Shown here piece after piece: positions 35,360 to 46,344 of a stretch of DNA of 64,000 nt. The stretch is from Silene latifolia (lineage: Eukaryota; Streptophyta; Magnoliopsida; Caryophyllales; Caryophyllaceae). The DNA lies in contig NC_133529.1 in the NCBI RefSeq assembly GCF_048544455.1, forward strand, positions 44,493,456 through 44,557,455, given 5' to 3'. The stretch's first letter is position 1. The number at the start of each line of letters is the position of its first letter. The position numbers and the translations under genes are program-made. The notes under the pieces are model-generated. The model saw nothing but the letters and a program-made list of their open reading frames with translations, did not search any database and was not told where the DNA came from.

Positions 35360-36157
35360 ATCTCTCACTTGTCCGACACAAGGTGTGCGCTACCAATTCT
35401 CTTGTCTGTTTTAATCTCCCACTCAATGCATGGTGTCTTTCAGGTTGCACTTGCACATGAACATATCGCGAGTGGTTTTCTCGATCAGGAGTGTGACTAC
35501 CTGACCGGAAAAATCTCCCTCAGATTACTTCCGAGCGTGGCCACACATTTATAGTCACAACTCCTCGAGTGGCCTTGAGATATAGTTACCCAACGTGGGT
35601 GTACAATTCCTCTATGCCATATCTATCATTTCCCAATACAGATCATCATGACTCAGAAGATGTCCTTTGGCCTCCTTTCACGGCACGACCTAGGACAAAA
35701 ACCAAAGTCACTCAGAAACTGCTTTGACTTGGATAATAGTCTCCAGTCAAAAGAATCGACTCATAGGAACATCTTAGAGATCCCTGCCACGACCAGGCGT
35801 CTATAATAGAACTTAGGGACTCTCTAAATGGTCACTGTGCGGCAAAGTGTCACACACTCTGCCTATGTAATCGACTAGTCATCACGTATGACCTCATGGT
35901 GTTGAACAACCATCAATCGACTTACAATCTAGTCACTCCGAGACGTCACCTCATTAAGTGACTAGGGACAAAATAAAATGTTCATCTTATTCACTTGAAT
36001 AGTGTTCAACATTGTGTCCACAACTTATTCAGATAAACAAGGTATTAAAAATTTAGTCACACTAAATAAAAGATTCAAAAATGCATGCAAAAACAATGAA
36101 TGCGATTATCATATATATAATAAGAGATACACTATCCAATTATTACATATCCATAAT
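35360..36157 (-). other. 3' untranslated part of the copia element
   Basis: About 800 bp between the RNase H stop and the LTR. I see no supported coding frame. Confidence 0.6.
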
Positions 36158-37309
36158 CTAAAGAAAATCTGGTATTCGTCTCAATCCCATTGCGACGACA
36201 TGACCATCATGCTTAGCCTTTGATAAAGGCTTGGTTAAAGGATCAACAATATTATCATCTGTCCCAACCACACAAATGTCAATTTGCTTCCTTTTCACAT
36301 AATCTCTAATTACATGGTATTTCCTTTCAATGTGTCTAGATTTGTTACTAGACTTCGGCTCTTTGGCTTGAAAAATAGCTCCACTGTTATCACAAAATAG
36401 AGTGATCAGATCTTTGGCGGAATGGACAACTCCTAGTCCCTCCATGAATTGCCTAATCCAAACAGCTTCCTTTGCAGCCTCACACGCTGCAAGGTACTCA
36501 GCCTCTGTTGTAGAATCCGCGGTAACGCTTTGCTTGAAGCTCTTCCAGCAAATAGCTCCTCCATTTAGCATAAACACATAGCCGGACTGGGATTTCATAT
36601 CATCCCGATCGGTTTGGAAACTTGCGTCCGTGTAACCTCTTACACGCAACTCAGTTTCTCCTCCAAACACTAAGAACGAATCCTTAGTCCTTCTCAAGTA
36701 CTTAAGGATGTTTTTTACGGCTATCCAGTGACTCTCACCAGGCTTCGCTTGATAACGACTTGTCATGCTTAAGGCATACGCAACGTCGGGACGAGTGCAA
36801 ATCATAGCATACATGATAGACCCAACAACGGAAGCATAAGGAAAGGTCTTCATGTGTTCAATCTCCTTAGGGGTAGAGGAAGACTGTGACTTGCTCAAAG
36901 TAATCCCTTGGCCCATAGGCAGAAATTCTCTCTTGGAGTCTTTCATATTGAACCGGTCAAGAACTTTGTCAATATAAGCTTCTTGACTCAATGCTAGTAT
37001 CCTTTTGGACCTATCTCTATAGATCCGGATACCCAAGATTCGTTGTGCCTCTCCCAAGTCCTTCATCTGGAAGTGTTTCCCTAGCCACTCCTTAACGGAA
37101 GTGAGCGATGGAACATCATTCCCGATGAGCAATATGTCATCCACATATAGGACAAGGAATGCAACCTTACTCCCACTAAACTTCATATATAAACACGGTT
37201 CTTCCACACTTCGAGTGAAACCGTATTGTTTAATAACATGATCAAAGCGATGATTCCAACTCCTAGATGCTTGCTTAAGACCATAGATGGACTTCTTGAG
37301 CTTACACAC
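36158..37309 (-). pseudogene. Copia reverse transcriptase C-terminal part and RNase H
   Basis: This open frame of 383 residues includes KKSIYGLKQASRSW, the YVDD catalytic motif (LYVDDILL), and RNase H with GYTDASF and TEAEYLAACEAAKEA. It is the second half of the RT. The first half lies at 41881-42092, beyond the CACTA element. A one-base deletion near 37312 puts the part next to the insertion out of frame. The RNase H itself looks intact. Confidence 0.9.
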
Positions 37310-37375
37310 CTTCTAGGGTTAGATGTATCCACAAAACCTTCAGGTTGTATCATGCACTAGTAGAATTAAGGCGGT

Positions 37376-37625
37376 TGGCATCGCCACAGTGGCATCGGTT
37401 TTAGAGAAAACCGATGCCAAATGCAGTTTAAATAGATATTGGCATCGGTTATAACTATGGAACCGATGCCAATAGTGTTTTCGGATAATTGGCATCGGTT
37501 GTAAATATAAAACCGATGCCAATTTAGCAATATTGCCATCGGTCGTAAGATCAGAACCGATGCCAATTTTATGCAAAAATGTGAACAATAAATGACATCG
37601 GTTGTTTGTTTGAACCGATGCCAAC
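37376..37625. repeat. Left subterminal hairpin array of the CACTA element
   Basis: About five units, each a TTGGCATCGGTT-type word, a 10-18 bp loop and its complement AACCGATGCCAA. In Spm/En elements the transposase-related protein TnpA binds short subterminal repeats of similar size; here that role is inferred. Confidence 0.85.
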
Positions 37626-40600
37626 TTTTTAAGAGTAGATTTTTCTAGAAAGTAATAAGATCGTGTACTAGCTCTAATCTAACTCTTCAACTTTTCACAT
37701 TCCAATATTCCACATTTCCACTCCGTCCTCAACCACGCAGCAGCCTGCTTCTCCGTAAGCCCACACGAGTCACGGCCATCACAACGCCTTCACGCAACCA
37801 ACGCCACGCCCAGGCGCAACGACCACGACCTGAGTTTGCTTTGTTTGCCCTAGTGACTACCGACAACCGCCACAATCAGATCGTGTACTAGCCTCCATCA
37901 GATTTAGTAATGGTGGTGTGGTCGCGCATTAGCCTTCAACGACGGCGACTGGTCTGTTCAGCCACCATGGCACAACCATCGTCTAACAGCTAACGCCTTC
38001 ACCTAATATCCCTCCTCTGATTGAGTTTCAAATTTAGGGTAACTATTATGGTTGTAATTTTTTTTTTTATTAGGGCAGGTAACAAGTTTTAGATTGATTT
38101 TATTTTAGTAGTTTTGTGTAAAATCTAATTGGAAATTACTGGTAACCTTTCTAATTTGATGTTGCAGAGATGGAGATTACACTTTTTTAGATGATATTTG
38201 AACCAAAGATCTTAAAAAACCCAGTAAGGTCAGGTTTGTCATCTGGGTCTTTGATTTTTTTTAATTCTCATGCTAATTAATTTAACTGATTATGCTTGGA
38301 ATTAGTGATGTTTAATATGGTTATCTAGATATATTAAACATGTTTTTTTGCTTATGTGATGATATACCAAATCATGAATTTGGTTTAATTGATTCTTTTG
38401 TTAACTGTTTGATTAAATGCCTGAATGACAAAATAGCCAAGATAGTATAACTACTTGATTGGTATACCTTGATAAGTACCTATGCCTCAATTTCAGATTG
38501 AGAAGTCGTAGTTTTATTGTTTGTGTTGTATTTCAATTCCTCAAAATTAGTGTCCAAAAAACATTGCAGTGAAATTACTTCATTTTTAGTTTGATATTTG
38601 TTGCTTCTTTTCCTATTTGCTTGATCACATATGTTCTTTTGTGTGTGTCATAATGATTTTGGGTCTAATTCTTAATGTTAAAGCACATAATAATGTGACT
38701 AAAAGTTGCTAACAATGAAGCAACTACAAACATTGTCCAATAGGGTTGACCATACCCTTTTAGTATACACTTGCTATATTAACAAGTGTTGACCATACCC
38801 TTGTACCCTTGTTAATATGCATATTTGTTTGGGGGACCTTAATATGTCATTTGTAGTAAAGTGACAGTAAGACACGGACTTTAGTTCAATTATGAACCAT
38901 ATGGAATGATAGTTGATCATTTACAGTTCAGCCTTCTTTTATAACCCACCTTAGTTGATTTGGTGGGAGTCCGTGACACATTGTGGTAAAGTTGTTTGAA
39001 GCTCGACTTTCTCATTGCAGGCAAAGAAAAATGAACAATGTGAGGAGAGACTAGCAGATAGATTGTGTCGAGTAAGGTAAAAGTTGATTCATCTAGTTTA
39101 TAAGAATTTTAGTATTGTTTTTAAAATCAAGTTTTATATATGTAACTTATTAATTAAATATAGGTTTGGCAAGAGAGGTTTTTGTTGTATATGCACATGT
39201 ATTCCTTTTCTTTAATCATCCAAAATCTTAAAACGGTAGGGTCATCGTCTGATGCTATCAATGGGTGTTTCAATTTTTTAAGGTTTTCAATTTAAGGAAC
39301 TGGTGTTGAGTTTTTACTGTATTGGGTGGTTTGTATTTTGTTATTGATTGTTAACTGCAACTTCTTCTGTTAGATATTAGAAGAATGAGGCTCATGCTTG
39401 TCTCTGAGTGTTTTTGTGTATTTTTTCTTGCACAAAATGGGATTGTAGTGTACTGGTTAGCAATGTCTTAAAAAGGAAAATGAAGTAAATCTAAACGAAT
39501 ACAGGGAGTAATAATTTAGTTCATACCAGGAAGCCTTCATGGTGCCGAATATTTAAGGAAAAAAGTTGTAACGGTCATTGCAAATAGGGACTTGAGCTCA
39601 GTATATAAAACTAAGGTATTAATAATGAAATAAAACTTGGATATGTTTCTATGTTTCCATGTCCAACACCCTTGCCCGAGTTAAAGTAACATAGCGAGCG
39701 ATCCCTTCTAAACGTACTTAAGGTGAACTTAAACTGATATCCTTGTGTACTTGAACCAGTGATCTTTTGTGACTGAGATTGTATGTATCTTTTTCTTACT
39801 TGCACATAATGTTTTTTATTTCATTGGGCCTGTATCCTTTTATCAGTTTTGTACAGATCGTGTTGGAAATAATTTCTTATTCAGTTTATATGTTCTTTTT
39901 CATTTTTATTCTGTAGATAAATTGTCACATAGTGATTGTTGCAACAGGAGCCACAGCCAGGAGGCTTCGATTACCCAGGAAGGATTAGGACTTTAGCAAA
40001 GGAATTTGTGCCTGTGCAATATGTAAGATAGGTCAGTTTATTTGCTCTACTACTTGAGAATAGCTCATTCTATGATAATATTTGATTTATGTATAGTTTA
40101 TTTGCTTCTCATAGGGCCTCTAATGGTGAGAATGGACATGACTTGATAAGACGTTAACTAAGTGACTAAAAGAAGGGCTGAGGCAGATGTGCTACTGGTT
40201 AAGAATAGCTCATTGTGAATTAGTTATGCTTTTTTTTAGGGGTATTTAAGTGATTCTAGTTCTAATTTATGCTCTTCTATGTGGTATCTAATTTCAAATT
40301 TCACAATTTCAATGTTTAGGTCGTTTTAGTTATCTTTTCACTTCTCTGTCTCTTCATTCCTCTCTTTCTTTTGACTTCAATGGATCAGACTCACAAACTC
40401 GGTTCAGATACTCGCTGTTTCTCTACTCATTTTTTTGCTTTGTGTTCCTGCATGTTTGTTGTTCTGATGCATATCAATAGTTCAGATACTCGCTCTTTCT
40501 CTAAATTCTGCAAGTGAAAACATGATAATTTACGCACTTGCTGATGTTTGTTGTTCTGATGCATATCAATAGTTTCCATATTTACTAAGAGAAGTTCACG

Positions 40601-40679
40601 AATATGTTAATCTATGCATTCCTATTGAATATTTATCGGATTCTGGCGGCCTGAGTTGGATTGAATGGTGCTTAATGCA

Positions 40680-40835
40680 GGATTATGCTATTATAGGCAT
40701 TCAACGCAATTTGAGGGCTTATGCTGGTGTTTGTCAACTGCAATTCACAACCATACCGTTGACATGTTTTCATTATGGGCATTGGTATATGATGACTGAT
40801 CCCACTAGGGAGTATTTGGTCGTCTCTTTTCAGGT
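40680..40835 (+). pseudogene. Possible Ulp1-like protease exon in the CACTA element
   Basis: A piece of about 52 codons is open, preceded by an AG and followed by a GT (splice-like borders). It contains FHYGHWYMMTDPTREY. The HW followed by a hydrophobic stretch and DP resembles the catalytic-His region of Ulp1 (C48) proteases that some plant transposons carry. No catalytic Asp or Cys region is seen downstream. It could equally be a captured host exon or chance. Confidence 0.3.
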
Positions 40836-41185
40836 ACTTGCTAACTGTTATATGTTCATCCTTCAGTCTTAGTATTCTGCATTAGTATTCTGCATTAGAG
40901 CTGGTAAAAGATACCTGACCTAAGAAACCTGACCGGTGGTGAATCCCCATGCGTTTATGGTGTTATAAGAACTCAATAACACAAGTTTCCATTGCTTTTT
41001 GCCACATGTTTGTGACATTTGTGTTAATGTCTTCTTTTCTGATGCTTAGTTTCGGAAGTACTTCGTTTAGGATCAACTTTTAGTTGTGTAATTGCAGAAT
41101 ATGGCCTACTTTCCTCACCATTCAGTATAAAACAATTTTAGTTTATTTCTCTTTCTAAGTTGTTCTAAGTCGTAGTTTAGCTAAT

Positions 41186-41288
41186 AATATATTGTTCTTG
41201 TTTACTGTGTGTTTCAGGTTTAGTAATAACACTGCTAAACAATATATTGTTCTTGTTTACTGTGTGTTTCAGGTTTAGTAATAACACT
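41186..41288. repeat. Tandem 55-bp-period duplication in the CACTA element
   Basis: A 48-bp stretch (AATATATTGTTCTTG onward) at 41186-41233 recurs exactly at 41241-41288. Confidence 0.85.
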
Positions 41289-41599
41289 TGAAGAAATGAA
41301 CGAGGTTCAGGAGGCTTTGGCTTTATATTGTAAAAAAAAATTAAAATATATATGATGTAGTGAACGGTTGATTTACATACTCGAATAGTTAGAGGTTTTC
41401 ATGTATGTGATTTTGTTGTTGGATACAATTCGTTGAATGGTTGTATTGGATTCGGATTTGTTGGTATTGAAGTTATGAAATTTGGATTGTTCAATTTATA
41501 AAGAGAGATTGTCGAATTTTTTATAGCTTTTAGAAAACAAAATGCAGTTAATATAATTTATTTATTGGTTAGGCACGTTTGTTTTTTCATTGTTGTAAT

Positions 41600-41865
41600 T
41601 GATGATTGACATCGGTTCCTAAGTTACAACCGATGCCAATAATGCAAAAATTGGCATCGGTTTTTATGGTACAACCGATGCCAATATGTGTAAATTCCCA
41701 TCGGTTACAACCGATGCCAATTGAATAATAACCGATGCCATATGTGTAAATTGGCATCGGTTCATGAACCGATGCCAATTCAAAAAATGTCATTGGCATC
41801 GCCCGCATTGGCATCGGTTGGGAACCGATGCCAATCACTGTTTATAACCGATGCCAATTGCATTA
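41600..41865. repeat. Right subterminal hairpin array of the CACTA element
   Basis: About six inverted GGCATCGGTT and AACCGATGCC pairs, plus unpaired copies, reach to within 15 bp of the right end. Together with the left array this gives more than 20 word copies. Confidence 0.85.
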
Positions 41866-41880
41866 ATTGTACTAGTGATG

Positions 41881-42092
41881 TGCACTTCCTCAACTAGAAT
41901 CCCATTCAAGAAGGCGGTTTTGACATCCATTTGCCAAATCTCATAATCATGAAACGCGGCAACCGCTAAGATTATCCTAATGGACCGAAGCATAGCGACT
42001 GGAACGAAGGTTTTGCCATAGTGTATACCATGAACTTGGGTGAAATCTTTTGCCACCAATCTAGCTTTGTAAACATCTACATGTTTATCCAC
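41881..42092 (-). pseudogene. Copia reverse transcriptase N-terminal part
   Basis: The frame reads KARLVAKDFTQ, then MDVKTAFLNG, which is the classical start of copia RT. A frameshift at about 42085 separates it from the integrase frame at 42077-43669. At 41881 it is cut by the CACTA element. Confidence 0.88.
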
Positions 42093-43669
42093 GCCGAGCT
42101 TAATTTATATTTCCATTTACACTGAAGGGGTCGTACTCCCTCAGGTAAATCCACCAAGTCCCATACTTGGATCTCGTAGATGGAATCCATTTCGGACCGC
42201 ATGGCTTCTAGCCAAAGCGAGGAGTCCGGACTAGACATAGCCAATTTGTAGGTAGTGGGTTCGTCAATTTCCAAAAGTAACAAAACACTATCCTCTTCGA
42301 TGTTACCAAGGTATCGGTCAGGTGGATTAGAAATCCTACTTGACTTTCTAGGAACGATAACCGTTTCAGGGGAGGGAACGTTATCGTCCACGTTCTCCTC
42401 TACCTCATTCTCGGTTTGTGGCTCTCGAACTTCGTCAAGTTCAAATTTTGTCTCACTCTGTCTTCTAGAAATAAACTCTTTTTCTAGGAAGACAGCATCA
42501 CGAGCCACAAACACTTTGTTCTCGTGTTTGTTGTAGAAGTAATAGTCACGTGTTTCCCTTGGATATTCTACAAAAAGACATTTGTCAGACTTGGGTGCAA
42601 GCTTATTGTCAGACTTGATCTTGACGTACGCTTCGCAACCCCAAATACGCATGAATGACAAATGAAGGACTTTCCCTGTCCATATCTCAGATGGAGTCTT
42701 ATTAGCCGCTTTAGTCGGGCTTCGATTTAGTGAAAATATTGCAGACAAGAGGGCGAAACCCCAAAATGAATCAGGAAGCTCGGTTAGACTCATCATAGAC
42801 CGAACCATGTCTAATAAAGTTCGGTTTCTCCTTTCGGCCACACCATTTAATTGTGGTGTGTCAGGAGGAGTCCATTGTGATACTATACCACAATCTTTCA
42901 GGTGTGAATCAAATTCAGAATTTAGGTATTCACCACCACGATCAGATCGTAGGGTCTTAATCTTTTTATCCATTTGGTTCTCTACTTCATATTGAAACTC
43001 CTTGAACTTGTCAAAAGCTTCACTCTTGTTCTTCATCAAGTAGACATACCCATATCTACTCATGTCATCAGTAAAAGTAATGAAGTAGTGAAAACCTCCT
43101 CTAGCGGTGATGGTTAATGGTCCACACACATCCGTATGTATGAGAGCCAAAACCTCACTAGCTCGTGTCCCTTTTCTTGCAAAAGGTGCACGAGTCATCT
43201 TGCCTAAAAGGCAAGACTCGTATATACCATAAGATTCGAAATCAAATGGTTTGAGCACTTTAGATGAAGCAAGTCTCTTAATGCGTCTTTCGTTTCTGTG
43301 ACCTAAACGACAATACCAAAGGTAGGATTCATTTGGAATACCCGTTTTGAACTTTTTAGTTTCCACATGATAAACGTCATTAACATCATTTAAAACATAA
43401 ATGCCTCCAATTGAAATGGCCTTGCCATAAACCACATCATTCAATGAAAAAGTACAACTATTGTCCTTAATCATAAAACAAAAGCCTTCCGCGTCTAACG
43501 CGGAAATGGAGATGATGTTCTTGGTTAAAGTTGGTACAAAATAACACTTATTTAAATACAACTCTAGGCCACTAGCTAAAGTGAGCACATAGGTCCCCAA
43601 GGAAACGGCCGCTACTCTAGCTCCATTGCCCATGCGGAGATCCACATCACCTTTTGCTAGTGCTCGCAC
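42077..43669 (-). pseudogene. Copia GAG-preintegrase and integrase
   Basis: A 530-residue open frame. Residues 1-170 form the pre-integrase region with the zinc-binding WYCRLGHRNERR and SCLLGK. The core has HTDVCGPL, LRSDRGGEYL and the Glu in GVAERRNRT (DDE). The last 100 residues start the RT region. The frame upstream (43682-44128) is separated by a single TAG where family members usually have a Gln codon. Confidence 0.9.
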
Positions 43670-43681
43670 GTCCCTTAAACC

Positions 43682-44128
43682 CTACAAATGATTACAAAGG
43701 TGAGAGCCACATCCGGTATCAACTACCCAAGTGGAAGTGCAAGCATAATTAACGTCTATCACATAGAGAGAGGAAATCATTCCAATAGGCGTCACACGCC
43801 CTTCCTTCAGATCCTCCAAGTATTTGGGACAACTCCTCCTATAATGCCCCTTCCCATTACAATGGAAACATTCGGCCTCGGAGAGTTTGACACCTTTTGC
43901 CTTGGGTTTGCCATTCTCAACGACTTTCCCTTTTCCCTTGTCTTGTTTCTTTGACGATTTCTTGAATTGAGACTTTTCCTTCCCCTTTCCTTTATTAACT
44001 CCAAGGGACATGTTCTTTAACTTCATGGTTAGAACATCCCCTTTTTCACTCCCACTAGCTTCCATATCCCTCTCCGCTTGGGTGAGGAGTGCATGAATTT
44101 CATGATAACTCTTATCCATGCCATTCAT
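43682..44128 (-). pseudogene. Copia gag C-terminal part and protease start
   Basis: The frame carries a lysine-rich linker, the zinc knuckle CFHCNGKGHYRRSC (CX2CX4HX4C) and then WVVDTGCGSH, the Asp-Thr-Gly site of the aspartic protease. It is joined to the upstream gag by a single in-frame TGA near 44165 and to the integrase by a TAG. Those two changes are the only stops in gag-protease. Confidence 0.88.
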
Positions 44129-44167
44129 GTTGTAGTTTACCCTAAAGTGGGCAAACTTGATGGGAAG

Positions 44168-44692
44168 TCAGTGGAGGATTCCATCCACCACAAGAGTCTT
44201 AGGAATCTTAAACCCTAGACGCTCTAGGATGTCGACATATTCGACCATTTTTAGCACATGGGGACCAACCTTTTGGCCCCTCTCAAGCTTTGCTTCAAAG
44301 AAACGTGCCGCCGCATCGTATTGGCGGACTTTTGGTGTTTGTGAAAACATAGTATTCATACGAGTGAATATCTCGTACGCATTCAATGAAATGCATGAAA
44401 GCTTGAGATTTGGGGACATCGACCATATCAACACATTTTTGATATCATTCGACATCCTCACATGGTCATCATAGGCGGTCCGCATCGCCGATGAAGCCCT
44501 TGAACCGGGCTCGATGGGAGGAGCATCGGTCAAGTAAGTGAGCACGTTGTCGGACAACGTGGCGCTTTTGATGTTGGATTCCCATTCAAGAAAGTTACTA
44601 CCGTCATCTTTTAAGATACATTTGTCCATTACGGACCTTAGCCGAGAATCTTTGCCTAGTGTAGTAGTCGATGGACTTGAAGAAGTTGCCAT
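44168..44692 (-). pseudogene. Copia gag N-terminal part
   Basis: Starts with ATG at 44692 and a Ser/Thr-rich end, followed by the UBN2-like gag core (FLEWESNIKSATL, YDAAARFFEAK). One nonsense codon ends it at 44168; the next frame continues in phase. Confidence 0.85.
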
Positions 44693-46238
44693 TGCGAATT
44701 AAAATGCTACAACAAAATAAGGAAAAATTAACATTCATTGTTTTTAAAAAATACTTGTGAAAACATGTTTAACAAGTTTTAACATTTATATAATGATCTC
44801 CCACTAAATTATATAAATGATTCCAAGACCCAAATTTTTAACAAAAATGAGCATCGCTTGGGCGAAACATCCCATAATCGTGTAAATTCGGTAAGTCAAC
44901 GGTTGACTAATTCTACCTCTAGAACTCTTGGTTGACGAATTTCCTTAAATCCATCTACTAGCCCCGGAATACAAGACCGTCGTATACCCCGTTGAGTCCA
45001 ACCAATTTTGGCGCGTGATAACCATTTACCACCCTACTTACCCAAGTTAAAAAGAGAACACCCCGCTTGGGCGAGCATGACTCTAATGAACAAGGGATTC
45101 ATAGGTGTTACTAATTGGTAAGGCTAATCTCAATTTTTGTTATGTAAAAGATCATGTCAATTTAGTCATAAATTCCCTATAAGTGAACTAAGTCGGTGAA
45201 TGTAAATGACGTGAATTGACAAACGCGAAAATAAAATTCATGTGAATGGCGATTTTGGCATGCGCGGAAAAATAAAAGCAAGCAAGCATATGAAAAATCC
45301 TAGTATGGCCACCTAGTTAATAAAAACTAGACTATTACATATCGGAAACCAACTCCTTGGTCCCTTGCCTCTTCATTCCAAAAGTGGCTTCTTCTTCTGG
45401 GATTTGGAACACCTTCCAAAAATAGACTCCGTCTCGATGTAAATTCGTCTTTTGAAAACGCCGGTAAGAATAACTATTACAATTAAATTACAAAGTTATT
45501 CCTATTATACATTAATTAATAAAATAAATAAAACTATTAATTAATTACAAAACGACGATACGAGATCGTATTTAAATTACAAACAAATCGCTATTCCCAT
45601 TCATTTCGGGTAATAACGATTAAAATAAACTAGGCCATACTAGGTACAACAAAATAAATACTTTAAATAAATGACAATAATTCATTCAACTTAAATAAAT
45701 ATGCTTAAAATGTTATAAAATGATGCCAAAATCGCCCTATCTAACAATCGTTGGTAACCATCTCGGTTTTGTGGATTTAATCGATTTTTAACTTGTAAAA
45801 ATCAATCATCAACTCTTAAATCTCATTTAAGTCCAAACTAATTGTCCAAACTGTTTTGGACCTCAAAATTAGTCCTCACTAATTTAATGATGAATAATTA
45901 GTTTGATTTGGTAATATTTTGCTAATTTAATCGGTAAAATCATAACTTTTAAGTAATAAATCCAAAATAATTGAAAATATTACCAAAAATGAAACAAAAA
46001 ATTTTGAGTATTCTGGAACACTCTCAAGAACACCAAAATGTCAGAAAAAATGTCCAAAAATTCGGATAAATTTTTATGAAGAAAAAGATCGATATTTATC
46101 GGTTTTTAACCACTAAAACCAATAAACATCAAAACAAGGTGAAAATACATTTTAAATTTCACTTTTAACTTTTAAATAATATTTTTAAATGTACATTAAT
46201 TTATCAAGGGCAGGAACAAATGTTTCGAGTATATGATT
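44693..46238 (-). other. Leader of the copia element, part next to gag
   Basis: About 1.5 kb, AT-rich, with no supported coding frame. With 50401-50773 beyond the LINE it makes a leader of about 1.9 kb, long for a copia element. Confidence 0.6.
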
Positions 46239-46344
46239 AATTTATTTCACTTTTTTTTTTTTTTTTTTTGCAAGAAAAGCAAGCCATTTTATTCATCCAT
46301 AAAGGGAATAAAGGCCAATCTTACAAAGTATAACCAATCATTAC

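Larger units (their letters stand above)
37355..41877. mobile_element. CACTA transposon without a transposase frame
   Basis: This 4523-bp element is flanked by the 3-bp duplication ATG (37352-37354 and 41878-41880). The ends are CACTAGTA and TACTAGTG, and the inverted repeat extends imperfectly to about 18 bp. Both subterminal regions are packed with GGCATCGGTT copies in inverted pairs. I find no transposase ORF. The interior has small exon-like pieces and long non-coding stretches. It must have been moved by a related autonomous element. It cut the copia RT between the codons for EEVH and M-IQP. Confidence 0.92.

Noticed and set aside
36158..37309. Possible host gene with a long ORF
   Set aside because: It carries copia YVDD and RNase H motifs and lies between copia LTRs.
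37340..37624. Two overlapping minus-strand ORFs at the left CACTA end
   Set aside because: They likewise arise from the subterminal inverted repeats and cross the element end.
41587..41838. ORF rich in Met, Pro, Ile and Gly (GIG/PMP repeats)
   Set aside because: It is a translation of the CACTA subterminal GGCATCGGTT hairpins, not a protein-coding gene.
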